Shown here piece after piece: positions 47,901 to 57,168 of a stretch of DNA of 64,000 nt. The notes under the pieces are model-generated. The model worked only from the letters and a program-made list of their open reading frames with translations, ran no database searches and was not told the origin of the DNA. Location: NCBI GenBank assembly GCA_030949825.1, contig JAUZSC010000031.1:1-64000 (forward strand), in the 5' to 3' direction. This stretch comes from Sulfurimonas sp. (GTDB lineage Bacteria > Campylobacterota > Campylobacteria > Campylobacterales > Sulfurimonadaceae). The first letter of the stretch is position 1, and every line of letters begins with the position of its first letter. The position numbers and the translations under genes are program-made.

Positions 47901-48627
47901 ACTTGATAACTACCTTGTAGAGCATAAGTATACAGACAGTAGAAACAAAGCGCAGGCACTTATAAAAAAAGGACTTGTGTCAGTCAATGAAAAAGTGATT
48001 TTAAAAAGTGCTTTTAAAGTTGAAGATTCTGATGAGGTGAGCGTAGAAGAACATGATGATTATGTTTCTCGTTCAGCCTATAAGTTAAAGTTGTTCTTAG
48101 AAGAAATAGACTTAGATGCACAAGCAATGGTATGTTTAGATATTGGCTCTTCAACGGGTGGTTTCACTCAAGTACTTTTAGAAAGAGATGCTACAGAAGT
48201 TTCTTGCGTAGATGTAGGAAAAGAACAACTGCATGCATCTATAAAAGGAGATTCCCGTGTGCATTCGTATGAAAGTTGTGACATAAGAAAATTTCAAAGT
48301 GATAAAACATTTGACTTGCTGGTAAGTGATGTTTCATTTATATCACTTTTAAATATTTTAGATGATGTTCATAGACTTGCGAGTAAACACATTATACTTC
48401 TTTTTAAACCACAATTTGAAGTTGGACGAGAGGCTAAGAGAGACAATTATGGTGTTGTTTTAGATGAGGGGGCAATAGAATTAGCGATGGAGAGATTCGA
48501 AGATGCTTGTGAAGTTAAGAAGTGGAATCTTATACAAAAATCTCCGTCTAAGCTTACTGGTAAAGAAGGTAATTTAGAATATTGTTATTATTATACGCAG
48601 GCACTTATTAATGATACATTTGAGTGA
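47875..48627 (+). CDS. tlyA: TlyA family rRNA 2'-O-methyltransferase
   Basis: Start chosen at ATG 47875 (MKNLTTVTRLDNYLVEHKYT), since the residues before it in the longer frame are only Lys-rich. About 250 residues: an N-terminal S4 RNA-binding domain (SRNKAQALIKKGLVSVNEK) and an FtsJ-like Rossmann methyltransferase (CLDIGSSTGGFTQVLLERDA, LVSDVSFISL, LLFKPQFEVGRE). TlyA methylates 16S C1409 and/or 23S C1920 and sensitises to capreomycin. In Campylobacter it also affects motility and biofilm. Confidence 0.9.
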   Translation: MKNLTTVTRLDNYLVEHKYTDSRNKAQALIKKGLVSVNEKVILKSAFKVEDSDEVSVEEHDDYVSRSAYKLKLFLEEIDLDAQAMVCLDIGSSTGGFTQVLLERDATEVSCVDVGKEQLHASIKGDSRVHSYESCDIRKFQSDKTFDLLVSDVSFISLLNILDDVHRLASKHIILLFKPQFEVGREAKRDNYGVVLDEGAIELAMERFEDACEVKKWNLIQKSPSKLTGKEGNLEYCYYYTQALINDTFE

Positions 48628-48672
48628 CTAAGTTATAGTATAATCATTTAAAAAAATTGTGGATATAAAACA

Positions 48673-49761
48673 ATGAATATAAAACTAGTAAAAGAGGTGA
48701 CGAGAGATTTGAATATTCTCTATGTCGAAGATGACAAGAATTTGTTGGAACATACGCTCGAATTATTGGAAAGTTTTTTTAAAAGTGTAGATACGGCTTA
48801 TGATGGGGAAGAGGGTTTAGCAAAATATAAAGCATACGATAAAGAAAATGCTCAGCATTATGATTTAATTATTACAGATATTAGCATGCCTAAAATGGAT
48901 GGTCTTCTTATGTGTAAAAAAATCTTAGAACTCAATTATGATCAATCGATAGTCATAACTACAGCACATAATGAAGTTCAAACTTTATCTGCTTCTTTGG
49001 ACTTAGGAGTAGATGGCTTTATAAAAAAACCTATGAATAGTGAAAAAATTATGCATGTTTTATATAAAGTTGGGCAAGCTATTTGTAATAGTAAATTTGT
49101 AGAAACACATATCGAAATGATTGAAAATTTAAATATGCGTTTAGAAACACAAAATAAAGAGCTGAGTAATAAAAATAAAGAATTAGAAAAATCATTTCGT
49201 CTCTTAGATACTATGGTGAAAAAAGATCAGTTTTCTCATGTTTTAGAGGACAAAGCACTAGAAGAAACAGATGCAGAAGATCAGTTAGTAGGTTCGAATA
49301 TTCAAGAACAAATCAATGATTTAATAAATGACGACTTATTTGAACTCTATGAGATTCATACTGAAATTGACCTAATTCTGATTGATATACTCAATACAGA
49401 GGGCTCTGTAGATGCAACAATCTTAGATAAATTAACAAATAGATTTACACGATATTCTTCTATTCTTTCTTTTTATAACTTCTTTGACAAGTTAAGTCTT
49501 TCGATGAAAATTTTTGCGACTACTATACAAAATAATCCTATCCCAACAAATGAAGAAAATATAAGAAATACATTTATGTTACTTGAGAGTTTTATTTATG
49601 TACTTGGAAAATGGCAAAATGATTTATCAGCAGGAGATGCTACAAATATAAACTCTCTTGATGCTTCAATGATTAGTGATATGGAAACAATTGTAAACAT
49701 GTGGATACAGTCTGATGAAGAGTTTGTTGAAGAAGACTTAGACGATATTTTTGATTTTTAA
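48673..49761 (+). CDS. Response regulator with unknown C-terminal domain
   Basis: 362 residues. Receiver domain 1-130 with acidic pair D20-D21, phosphoacceptor D69 (LIITDISMPKMDG), Thr near 96 and K119 (GFIKKPM). A coiled coil spans about 145-175 (NMRLETQNKELSNKNKELEK). The remaining 190 residues are helical (EQINDLINDDLFELYEIHTE, TNRFTRYSSILSFYNFFDKL) and end in an acidic tail; they match no output domain I know. No sensor kinase is adjacent. TATAAT at 48639-48644 is a candidate -10. Confidence 0.8.
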   Translation: MNIKLVKEVTRDLNILYVEDDKNLLEHTLELLESFFKSVDTAYDGEEGLAKYKAYDKENAQHYDLIITDISMPKMDGLLMCKKILELNYDQSIVITTAHNEVQTLSASLDLGVDGFIKKPMNSEKIMHVLYKVGQAICNSKFVETHIEMIENLNMRLETQNKELSNKNKELEKSFRLLDTMVKKDQFSHVLEDKALEETDAEDQLVGSNIQEQINDLINDDLFELYEIHTEIDLILIDILNTEGSVDATILDKLTNRFTRYSSILSFYNFFDKLSLSMKIFATTIQNNPIPTNEENIRNTFMLLESFIYVLGKWQNDLSAGDATNINSLDASMISDMETIVNMWIQSDEEFVEEDLDDIFDF

Positions 49762-49824
49762 GCAGAATCTCATATATTTTGTTAAACTTTCAAGTAAATA
49801 TTATATTTGTAAGGGTTAGAATAA

Positions 49825-50646
49825 TTGAATAATACAACTTCTATAGCAATTGGTGGCTTTGATGGAATGCATGTTGGACATCAACATCTCTTTAGTGAAC
49901 TCGGAGATAATGGCTGTATAGTTGTTATAGAAACTGGGTATGCAAATCTAACTCCTGCAAGAGAAAGAGAAAACTTTTCAGATTATCCTATAGTTTATTT
50001 TCCATTAGATGATATAAGACACTTAAATGGAAAAGGTTTTATAGCACTTTTAAATGAAAAATTCCCCCAGCTTAAGAAAATTGTTGTTGGATATGATTTC
50101 CATTTTGGAAAAAATCGTTCGTGTTCGTTTGATGACTTAAAAAATATCTTTGATGGGGAAGTTGTAATTGTCAAAGAGGTTTCTCAAAATGGAGATTCTA
50201 TACATTCACATAAAATTAGACAAAAACTTACTATTGGCGATATTAAAGGTGCAAATGCATTTTTAGCGCATAACTACACCGTCAAAGGTAAGCATATATC
50301 TGGACAAGGTATAGGAAAAAAAGAACTTGTTGCGACTATAAATATCCAAACAGAAAAATTTCTAATTCCAAAAGAGGGTGTGTATGCGACACTTACTCAA
50401 ATCGATGATGAAGAACATTTCCATCCTTCGGTTTCTTTTGTGGGTCATAGGCTTACAACAGATGGAAGTTTTGCAATAGAGTCACATATACTTGATGGTG
50501 AAGTCTTTTGTGATAAAAAAGCTGCGATTAGTTTTGTTACATTTATAAGAAATAATGAAAAGTTTGATAATTTAGACCTATTAAACAAGGCTATTAAAAA
50601 AGATATAGCTATTGCGAGCAAAGAATTAAAATTCTTACTATTATAA
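49825..50646 (+). CDS. ribF: Bifunctional riboflavin kinase/FMN adenylyltransferase
   Basis: RibF converts riboflavin to FMN and FAD. 273 residues from TTG 49825, with AAGGG ten bases upstream. The adenylyltransferase domain begins IAIGGFDGMHVGHQHLF (HxGH), with VVGYDFHFGKNRSC; the flavokinase domain contains GKHISGQGIGKKELVATINI and PKEGVYAT. It is slightly short for the family. It sits before truD with a 16-base gap. Confidence 0.9.
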   Translation: MNNTTSIAIGGFDGMHVGHQHLFSELGDNGCIVVIETGYANLTPARERENFSDYPIVYFPLDDIRHLNGKGFIALLNEKFPQLKKIVVGYDFHFGKNRSCSFDDLKNIFDGEVVIVKEVSQNGDSIHSHKIRQKLTIGDIKGANAFLAHNYTVKGKHISGQGIGKKELVATINIQTEKFLIPKEGVYATLTQIDDEEHFHPSVSFVGHRLTTDGSFAIESHILDGEVFCDKKAAISFVTFIRNNEKFDNLDLLNKAIKKDIAIASKELKFLLL

Positions 50647-50662
50647 ATAAAGAGAGAAAAAA

Positions 50663-51709
50663 ATGAGTAGAGACTATGAACTCCCCAGAGAATATCTTCA
50701 AAATGGTGAAGTTATGGATTTTGATTTTGAGCAAAATGAGAAAGATTTTGTAGTAGATGAAATACCCCATGTAAAATACACAAGTAACAAAGGAAACTTT
50801 TTAATTTTACATGTTAAAAAAGTTGAAATGACTACTTGGGATATGATAGCTGTTTTTGCAAAAACCTTGGATGTCCCAGCTGAAAAGATAGGCTACGCTG
50901 GACTAAAAGATAAGCACGCAACAACGACGCAATACATTTCAGTTGAAGTAAAGTTTGAAAAAGCACTTAAAAAGTTTAGACATAAACATATTAAGATTAT
51001 TGCTACGCATAAACATAAGCATGCTATTCGCATGGGAGATTTGGCTGGAAACCGTTTTCATATAAATCTTTATGGAGTTGATAATATCGAAGCAGGGCGT
51101 ATTGACAAACTCTCGCTTAAAGCAGCAAAATCAGGACTTCCAAATTATTTTGGATACCAAAGATTTGGACGCGATGGAGACTCGATAGAACAAGCAAAAG
51201 CGATGATAGATGGTGAACTTCATGTAGAAGATGCAAAACTTAAAAAGTTTTTGATTTCTATTTATCAATCTGTATTTTTCAATGAATGGCTCAGAGAAAG
51301 AGTTCTTTTAAGCCGTGAAAAAAATGCTGGAAAGTACATGCTTTTAAGTGGAGATATTTACCAAACAGAGGATGGAAAAATATTTACCCCAAAACAAATT
51401 CCAAATAAAGACTTTGCAGATGCTAAAGTTATGCCAACAGGACTTTTATGTGGACGAAATGTATACAGAGCAAGAGATGAAGCCAGAGAAATAGAAGAAA
51501 AGTATGACGACTTGTTTCTTTATGAAAAAGGTTTACGCCGCGCGGCGATTATATTTCCTAAAGATATTGAATCTAAATATAATAAAGATTTTAGTGTTTA
51601 CTCGATTGCTTTTACTTTGCCAAAAGGCGCTTATGCGACAGTTTTTCTTGAAAATATTGGGAACAGAAACTTAAAAGCAAAAAAAATAAAAGTAAAAAGC
51701 AAAAAATAA
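50663..51709 (+). CDS. truD: tRNA pseudouridine synthase D
   Basis: TruD makes pseudouridine 13 in tRNA-Glu. 348 residues with the catalytic Asp in GYAGLKDKHATTTQYISV, LAGNRFHINLYG and GLPNYFGYQRFGRDGDSIEQ. A Lys-rich tail closes the protein. Intact, AAAGAGAG ribosome site eleven bases upstream. Confidence 0.93.
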   Translation: MSRDYELPREYLQNGEVMDFDFEQNEKDFVVDEIPHVKYTSNKGNFLILHVKKVEMTTWDMIAVFAKTLDVPAEKIGYAGLKDKHATTTQYISVEVKFEKALKKFRHKHIKIIATHKHKHAIRMGDLAGNRFHINLYGVDNIEAGRIDKLSLKAAKSGLPNYFGYQRFGRDGDSIEQAKAMIDGELHVEDAKLKKFLISIYQSVFFNEWLRERVLLSREKNAGKYMLLSGDIYQTEDGKIFTPKQIPNKDFADAKVMPTGLLCGRNVYRARDEAREIEEKYDDLFLYEKGLRRAAIIFPKDIESKYNKDFSVYSIAFTLPKGAYATVFLENIGNRNLKAKKIKVKSKK

Positions 51710-51732
51710 TAATGCTTTAATCCAATCTTGAC

Positions 51733-51738
51733 TATAAT
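51733..51738 (+). promoter_or_regulatory. -10 box of the atpB promoter
   Basis: TTGACTATAATTGC just after truD contains TATAAT, 33 bases before the atpB start, with a GGGAG ribosome site at 51760. No spaced -35, as typical in this phylum. Confidence 0.55.
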
Positions 51739-51770
51739 TGCATAAATTTTTAAACTAAGGGAGCACGCCA

Positions 51771-52445
51771 ATGGGTGAGTTGTTTACTTTTTTCGGTCTT
51801 ATTTCACATGATAAGGTATTTATTTATATTACGCACATGCTATTATCAGCTGGTTTAGCATTAATTCTTGTAAGATCTGCAATGAGCAATCTTCAATTAG
51901 TTCCAAAAGGAACTCAAAACCTTATGGAAGCGTATATTAATGGTGTTCTTCAAATGGGTACGGATGTTATGGGTAAAGAAAATGCTCGTCGTTATCTTCC
52001 TCTCATTGCAACAATCGGTATTTTTGTAGCAATATCTAACTTAATAGGTGTTATTCCAGGTTTTGAAGCACCAACTGCATTTTTAGAGTTTGCCTTAACT
52101 TTAGCACTTGTTGTTTTTGTTTACTACAACTTTGAAGGTATCCGCAAGCAAGGTGTTGTTAAATACTTCAAGCATTTCTTAGGTCCTGTTTGGTGGTTGT
52201 ACTGGTTAATGTTCCCAATTGAGATAGTTTCTCACTTTTCTCGTTTAGTTTCACTTTCATTTCGTCTTTTTGGAAATGTAAAAGGTGATGATATGTTCTT
52301 GATGGTTATTTTAATGCTAGCTCCTTGGATTTTACCAATGGTTCCATTTGCATTACTAACTTTTATGGCGCTTCTTCAAGCTTTTATCTTTATGATGCTT
52401 ACGACAGTATACATTGGTTCTGCAGTAGCGATTGAAGACCACTAG
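51771..52445 (+). CDS. atpB: F1Fo ATP synthase subunit a
   Basis: A 224-residue membrane protein forming the proton half-channels of the Fo motor. The essential Arg is in SRLVSLSFRLFGN and the last spans contain LLTFMALLQAFIFMMLTTVY. Length is normal for Campylobacterota, in which atpB is separated from the rest of the atp operon, as here. Confidence 0.95.
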   Translation: MGELFTFFGLISHDKVFIYITHMLLSAGLALILVRSAMSNLQLVPKGTQNLMEAYINGVLQMGTDVMGKENARRYLPLIATIGIFVAISNLIGVIPGFEAPTAFLEFALTLALVVFVYYNFEGIRKQGVVKYFKHFLGPVWWLYWLMFPIEIVSHFSRLVSLSFRLFGNVKGDDMFLMVILMLAPWILPMVPFALLTFMALLQAFIFMMLTTVYIGSAVAIEDH

Positions 52446-52699
52446 ATTCGATAGACTCCTAAGCTTCTTGCTTGGAGCCTCGTGGGCAATCGTCTTTTTT
52501 CGGTGCGCTCATTACTTTTAAAACCTTTCTTGTCTTAGGTCTAGGCTTAGCATTTTTCTTCACCATTCTTTTTATCTTTGTTGGTTTATTTTTGATTCTT
52601 TTGCTTGACTCTTTTTCAGTCAATAGAGCACGCTTAGTTGAGGCTAAAAAACAAACAAAACTTTTAGAAAAACTTTATTCAAAAAATATCCACTCCTAA
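52432..52699 (+). CDS. Small membrane protein next to atpB, one frameshift
   Basis: Read from TTG 52432, inside the end of atpB, the frame gives FDRLLSFLLGASWAIVFF; after the T6 run at 52495-52500 an indel is needed to continue GALITFKTFLVLGLGLAFFF to the stop at 52697-52699. The result is an 88-residue protein with two spans and a basic tail (RLVEAKKQTKLLEKLYSKN). It matches the small integral membrane protein that follows atpB in Campylobacter (Cj1203c position). An alternative start at TTG 52472 gives an odd, less hydrophobic beginning. Confidence 0.65.
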
Positions 52700-52766
52700 A
52701 TATTAACAAGTATTTAAGATAATTTATACTAATATCTAATTAAGTATAAATATAAGGTAAAGATAT

Positions 52767-55181
52767 ATGAAAATTGAGTTATCACGAAGAAAATTCCTTC
52801 AAGGTTCTGTTACATTAAGTGTTCTTGGTGGAACCTTAGCAAGTTCGACTCTTTGGTCAAGTCAAAAACCTCTCCAAGATGATCGCATAGTGGCTACATA
52901 CTGTGAAATGTGTGTAAACAAATGTGCCGCTTTTGCACATGTTGAAAATGGTATTGTGAAAAATCTTAATCCTAACCCTTTATTTCCTAAATCTAAAAAT
53001 ATGTTGTGTGCTCGTGGAGATGCTGGTATTCATGCATTGTATGACCCAGACAGATTAAAGTACCCTCTTATCCGCATTGGTGAAAAAGGTTCTGGAGAAT
53101 TTAAACGCGCTACTTGGGATGAAGCTTATGAAGCTATTTTAAACGGAACGGATAAATTTCAGGGTTTAAATCAGATACTCGATGAAGAAAAAAACAATCG
53201 CTCTACTGTAGGTTTTTGTGCAGGCGAAGGGATGGGTGAACATACATATAAACAGTTTATGGGAGACTTGTTTGGCTCAAAAAACTTTGTAAATCATTCT
53301 TCTATTTGTTTACAAACTACTATTGCAGGGTATACTCTTACACTTGGAGCATATGGACAAGCAGACTTAGAAAATGCAAACTATGTCATCATGGCAGGAG
53401 CAAATCGAGCTGAGGCTATCTTAACTCCAGATACTATGGATATGTTTAAGCGGACTCGTGGACGAGGTTTAAAACTTATAGTCCTAGACCCTCGTTATAC
53501 AAATACAGCTATACATGCTGATAAATGGCTAGGTGTTAAAGTTGGAACTGACCTTGCATTTGTTCTTGCTCTTACCTATGTTGTAATTAAAGAAGTTCTT
53601 TATAACAAAGACTTTGTAGAAAAAAATGTAGATCATTTTGAGACCTATAAAAAACATATATTATCAAATAACTATACGCCAGAATGGGCAGAAAAAATCA
53701 CAGGTATTGCTGCGCATGAAACTATTAAAATTGCTAGAGATTTTATGGCACATGCACCAAGGGCCGTTTACTATCAAGGTAGACGAACTGCTTGGAGTAA
53801 ACAAGACTTTCAACTTCGTCGTGCACAAGCAATATTTACAGCGCTTGGTGGTGGAATCGATGTTAAGGGTGGAATTATTTTTGGTAAAAAACTTTATTTG
53901 CCTAAGCATGCTATTGAAGTTCCTGAATATTCAACAAATAAAAGAAGAATCGATAGAAATGAAGCAAGTATCGTTGGGAAAAATGGTACATGGATTGGTT
54001 TTAGAAATATGATTGCAGAGAGTCGTACTCCCTACCCCGTAAGAGCCTTCTTTTCTTACAAGCAAAATCCTATGCAGAGTATTCCTGATATTAAAAAAAC
54101 TAAAACTATGTTAGAAAAGATGGATCTTGTTGTGACAATAGACACAATGGCAAGTGACACGGTTATGATGTCGGATGTTGTACTTCCTGAATGTACATAT
54201 TTTGAGAGAGAAGACCCAGTAAAATCCTATGGAGGGACACAGCCTGCAATAGTTCTTAGAAATAAAGTTATAGATCCAATGTATGAAACCAAAGCAGTGT
54301 TTGATATACTCAAAGGTTTGAGTGCAAAAATATCACGACCTATATTTGATATAGCAGCTAAATACGATGAAGACATACAAGAAGAGATTGAAGATGCGAG
54401 TGCTGATGAAGTCTATGAAGATGATGGATATAACTTTAATCATGTGTATGAAAGTACACAAGAAGAGATAAATAAAGAAACAATTATGTCAGCGTATGGC
54501 GAAAAAGCTTATAAATCCTTAAAAGAAAAAGGTGTGTACTACCCAAATATGGATATATACTTTAAAAAGCTTTCAGAAAATGAATACCAATATTATCCAG
54601 AAGACAAAAAATATTATACAACCCCAGGTGGCGAAAAAAGTATTCCAGCGGATTCATGTGTTGATGAAAAAGCTATGGCTTCTTTGAAAAAGAACTTAAG
54701 CACAAAATCAGGAAGAGTAGAATGTTACTTAGAGTCTATGATAAAAAAAGGGGTGGATCCTATGCCTGTATGGCGTGATGAACTTTACAGTACAGTACCA
54801 AAAGGTAAATTCAAATTTATTACAGGACGAGATGCTAAGCATACAAACAACTCTACTACAAACAACATTATGTTACTCGATATTATGAGAGAAAATTATT
54901 TATGGATTAATAAGGCTCAAGCTGATGAAAAAGGCATTGAACATGGTGATATGGTCAGTGTAAAAAGCTCTATCGGTGAAGTGCAAATCAAAGCATATCC
55001 TACGATTAAAATTATTCCAGATGTTGTGTTTTTTGTGCATGGTTTTGGCTCCCAATCTACAGGACTGAGTTTTGGGTACCGTAATGGAGCGAGTGATAAT
55101 GAAATAATAGAAGACACAGTTGAAACCGTATTTGGAAGTGCAGCAATGCATGAAACCGTAGTTGAAATAAGAAAGGTTTAA
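52767..55181 (+). CDS. psrA: Molybdopterin oxidoreductase, PsrA/PhsA type catalytic subunit
   Basis: 804 residues with a Tat signal (SRRKFLQGSVTLSVLGG), so it is exported folded. A [4Fe-4S] site C46-x2-C49-x3-C53 and C81 follows (CEMCVNKC). C181 in HSSICLQTT is the likely molybdenum ligand, as in polysulfide/thiosulfate reductases. An acidic insert lies near 535-570. With psrB and psrC it forms a periplasm-facing quinone-linked enzyme; polysulfide, thiosulfate or tetrathionate are possible substrates and sequence alone does not choose. Confidence 0.85.
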   Translation: MKIELSRRKFLQGSVTLSVLGGTLASSTLWSSQKPLQDDRIVATYCEMCVNKCAAFAHVENGIVKNLNPNPLFPKSKNMLCARGDAGIHALYDPDRLKYPLIRIGEKGSGEFKRATWDEAYEAILNGTDKFQGLNQILDEEKNNRSTVGFCAGEGMGEHTYKQFMGDLFGSKNFVNHSSICLQTTIAGYTLTLGAYGQADLENANYVIMAGANRAEAILTPDTMDMFKRTRGRGLKLIVLDPRYTNTAIHADKWLGVKVGTDLAFVLALTYVVIKEVLYNKDFVEKNVDHFETYKKHILSNNYTPEWAEKITGIAAHETIKIARDFMAHAPRAVYYQGRRTAWSKQDFQLRRAQAIFTALGGGIDVKGGIIFGKKLYLPKHAIEVPEYSTNKRRIDRNEASIVGKNGTWIGFRNMIAESRTPYPVRAFFSYKQNPMQSIPDIKKTKTMLEKMDLVVTIDTMASDTVMMSDVVLPECTYFEREDPVKSYGGTQPAIVLRNKVIDPMYETKAVFDILKGLSAKISRPIFDIAAKYDEDIQEEIEDASADEVYEDDGYNFNHVYESTQEEINKETIMSAYGEKAYKSLKEKGVYYPNMDIYFKKLSENEYQYYPEDKKYYTTPGGEKSIPADSCVDEKAMASLKKNLSTKSGRVECYLESMIKKGVDPMPVWRDELYSTVPKGKFKFITGRDAKHTNNSTTNNIMLLDIMRENYLWINKAQADEKGIEHGDMVSVKSSIGEVQIKAYPTIKIIPDVVFFVHGFGSQSTGLSFGYRNGASDNEIIEDTVETVFGSAAMHETVVEIRKV

Positions 55182-55182
55182 T

Positions 55183-55865
55183 AATGAATTACGCAATGTC
55201 TCTTAGACTATCAAAGCTGTATAGATTGTAAAGCATGTGAAGTTGCTTGTAAAGAAGAAAATGGAGTACAACTGGGTGCGGATAAGCAACGCATCTGGGT
55301 TTCTCAGGTTGAAAAAAGTATTTTTGGGCAGCCTTTTATATCTTTACATCCATCTCAATGTAACCATTGTTTAGATGCGCCCTGTGTCGATGTATGTCCA
55401 ACAGGATCGAGTTACTTTGCTGAGGGTGGCATCGTGATGACAGAAAAGGAGACCTGTATTTTATGTAAAGCATGCATGGAAGCATGTCCTTATGACGCGC
55501 GTTTTGTGGATGATACACATGTTGCAGTAGATAAATGTAACTTTTGCTATGAGTCACGATTATCCCACGGTGAAACAACAACTGCTTGTCAAGCAACATG
55601 CCCTACAAAAGTTAGACTTTTAGGTGACATAGATGATGAAGAGTCCGACTTAGTTAAAATGCTCAAAGAGAGAAAATTTTATGTGCTTAAAGAAGATGAA
55701 GGCACTGTACCAAAACTTTTTTATCTACTACCCGAGCATGATGATTATTTTGCAATGAACTCAGTTGCTCCTGATACAAATATTTATACATGGGAAACAT
55801 ATAAACCTATCATAGAAAAAGCAAAAGCTAAAAGGAAACCACAGTGGCAAACACCGAGAATGTAG
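55183..55865 (+). CDS. psrB: Iron-sulfur subunit PsrB, one frameshift at the start
   Basis: The ATG at 55183 (MNYAM) is followed within 12 bases by a shift; the correct frame reads CLLDYQSCIDCKACEVACK and then three more ferredoxin cysteine groups (CNHCLDAPCVDVCPTG, CILCKACMEACPYDA, CNFCYESRLSHG), enough for four [4Fe-4S] clusters. About 227 residues. It passes electrons between PsrC and PsrA. Its end overlaps psrC by 22 bases. Confidence 0.88.
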
Positions 55866-57094
55866 GTTCTAGCATTTATAAAGTAAGTTTAAAAACTTTT
55901 TTTACAGACAAGGTCTTATTTGTTTCGTATATATTTTTAGCACTTGCTGCCTTTGGTGTGCTAGAAATGCTTTATGAAAGATATTATTTACTCTCAGCAA
56001 CAGCCTTTGATGCTGGTTTAAATCCAGGGAGTAGAGAAGTAGCAGATGCTATGCGAGAAGCTGTTTTTGGTAATGGTGGTGAAGTGAAGCGTGAAGCTCC
56101 TTGGTCTTTATATATTGTAAATTATATGTATATGATTTATGTGGGTTCTGGGATTATTTTTATTGTGGCTATGGCAGAATTATTTGAAGTTGAAATCATT
56201 ATCAAACCTGCTGCAGGATTTTTAACGCTTGGTTTGTCTATGGTTTTTGCGGGTCTCTTTACCATTATGATGGATTTAAATATTTTAAATATATACTGGA
56301 TGGTTTTAAATCCTCAGTATGGTTCGGGTATGTGGTTGATGTTACCTCTATACATGGTCTATATACCGCTTGTTATCTTAGAAATATACTTGATATTAAA
56401 CCATCATAAAGAGTGGATTAAAAAAATTGCTTTTATGATTATAGTTGTTGGTGTCCTTGTTGAGTTTGTTGAGTTTTACATTCAGGCAAAACTTTTTGAG
56501 ATGAATTCTGCACGACATTTATGGACAACCTATCCAATCTTGCCTTTATATTTTATGGTTTCTTCATTTGCTGCTTCTTTAGCTATTATGGGCTTATATT
56601 CATACATTCGATGTAATAGTGCGGCTTTAATGTATACTTTGCAACAATGGACACTTTATTTTGTGCTCTTTCTTGGTGCGTATGAAGCTATTTCATATTT
56701 ATTTATAGATAAAAAATGGGCAGAGATTATTCTTTTTGGAGATTTTAAGTACTATTTTTATCTTTATATCCTTTTAGCTGTTATCATCCCTTTTACATTG
56801 TTGTTTAAGCATTATCTTAACAAATACTTTAAACTAGTTGCATCTTTATCTATTATCGCAGGAACTTTTTTAGGAAAAGCTATTTTTATATACGGTGGAA
56901 ATGCGTATCCAATGACCGATAGGTTTGGCGTAGGTTTTGAGAAATACGGAGAGCATGATGAAGTGAAAGATATTATATTTTTTATGCCACCCTTAAGTGA
57001 AATAGCTATTGTAATAGGCTCTATCGGTGTGATACTCTTTATTTTTAGGATGGCTGATTTGTTCTTTGGTATATCTAAGTTAGAAGGAAAATAA
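55844..57094 (+). CDS. psrC: NrfD/PsrC-type quinone-binding membrane subunit
   Basis: 416 residues from GTG 55844, with about eight to nine membrane spans (for example VLFVSYIFLALAAFGVLEML, FLTLGLSMVFAGLFTIMMDL, PILPLYFMVSSFAASLAIMG). The region EAPWSLYIVNYMYMIYVGSG resembles the NrfD quinone pocket. It oxidises or reduces quinone and anchors PsrAB. Confidence 0.85.
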   Translation: MANTENVGSSIYKVSLKTFFTDKVLFVSYIFLALAAFGVLEMLYERYYLLSATAFDAGLNPGSREVADAMREAVFGNGGEVKREAPWSLYIVNYMYMIYVGSGIIFIVAMAELFEVEIIIKPAAGFLTLGLSMVFAGLFTIMMDLNILNIYWMVLNPQYGSGMWLMLPLYMVYIPLVILEIYLILNHHKEWIKKIAFMIIVVGVLVEFVEFYIQAKLFEMNSARHLWTTYPILPLYFMVSSFAASLAIMGLYSYIRCNSAALMYTLQQWTLYFVLFLGAYEAISYLFIDKKWAEIILFGDFKYYFYLYILLAVIIPFTLLFKHYLNKYFKLVASLSIIAGTFLGKAIFIYGGNAYPMTDRFGVGFEKYGEHDEVKDIIFFMPPLSEIAIVIGSIGVILFIFRMADLFFGISKLEGK

Positions 57095-57124
57095 ATAAGT
57101 TTATGAAACTTAAAAGCAAAAATT

Positions 57125-57158
57125 AGATAAAATAAAAGCAATATTATACATTTTATCT
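57125..57158. promoter_or_regulatory. Inverted repeat upstream of gatB
   Basis: AGATAAAAT (57125-57133) and ATTTTATCT (57150-57158) are perfect reverse complements with a 16-base spacer that contains TATTATACA-like text (a possible -10), 10 bases before the gatB start. Candidate operator or RNA hairpin that includes part of the ribosome-binding region. Confidence 0.35.
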
Positions 57159-57168
57159 AAGGAAATCT

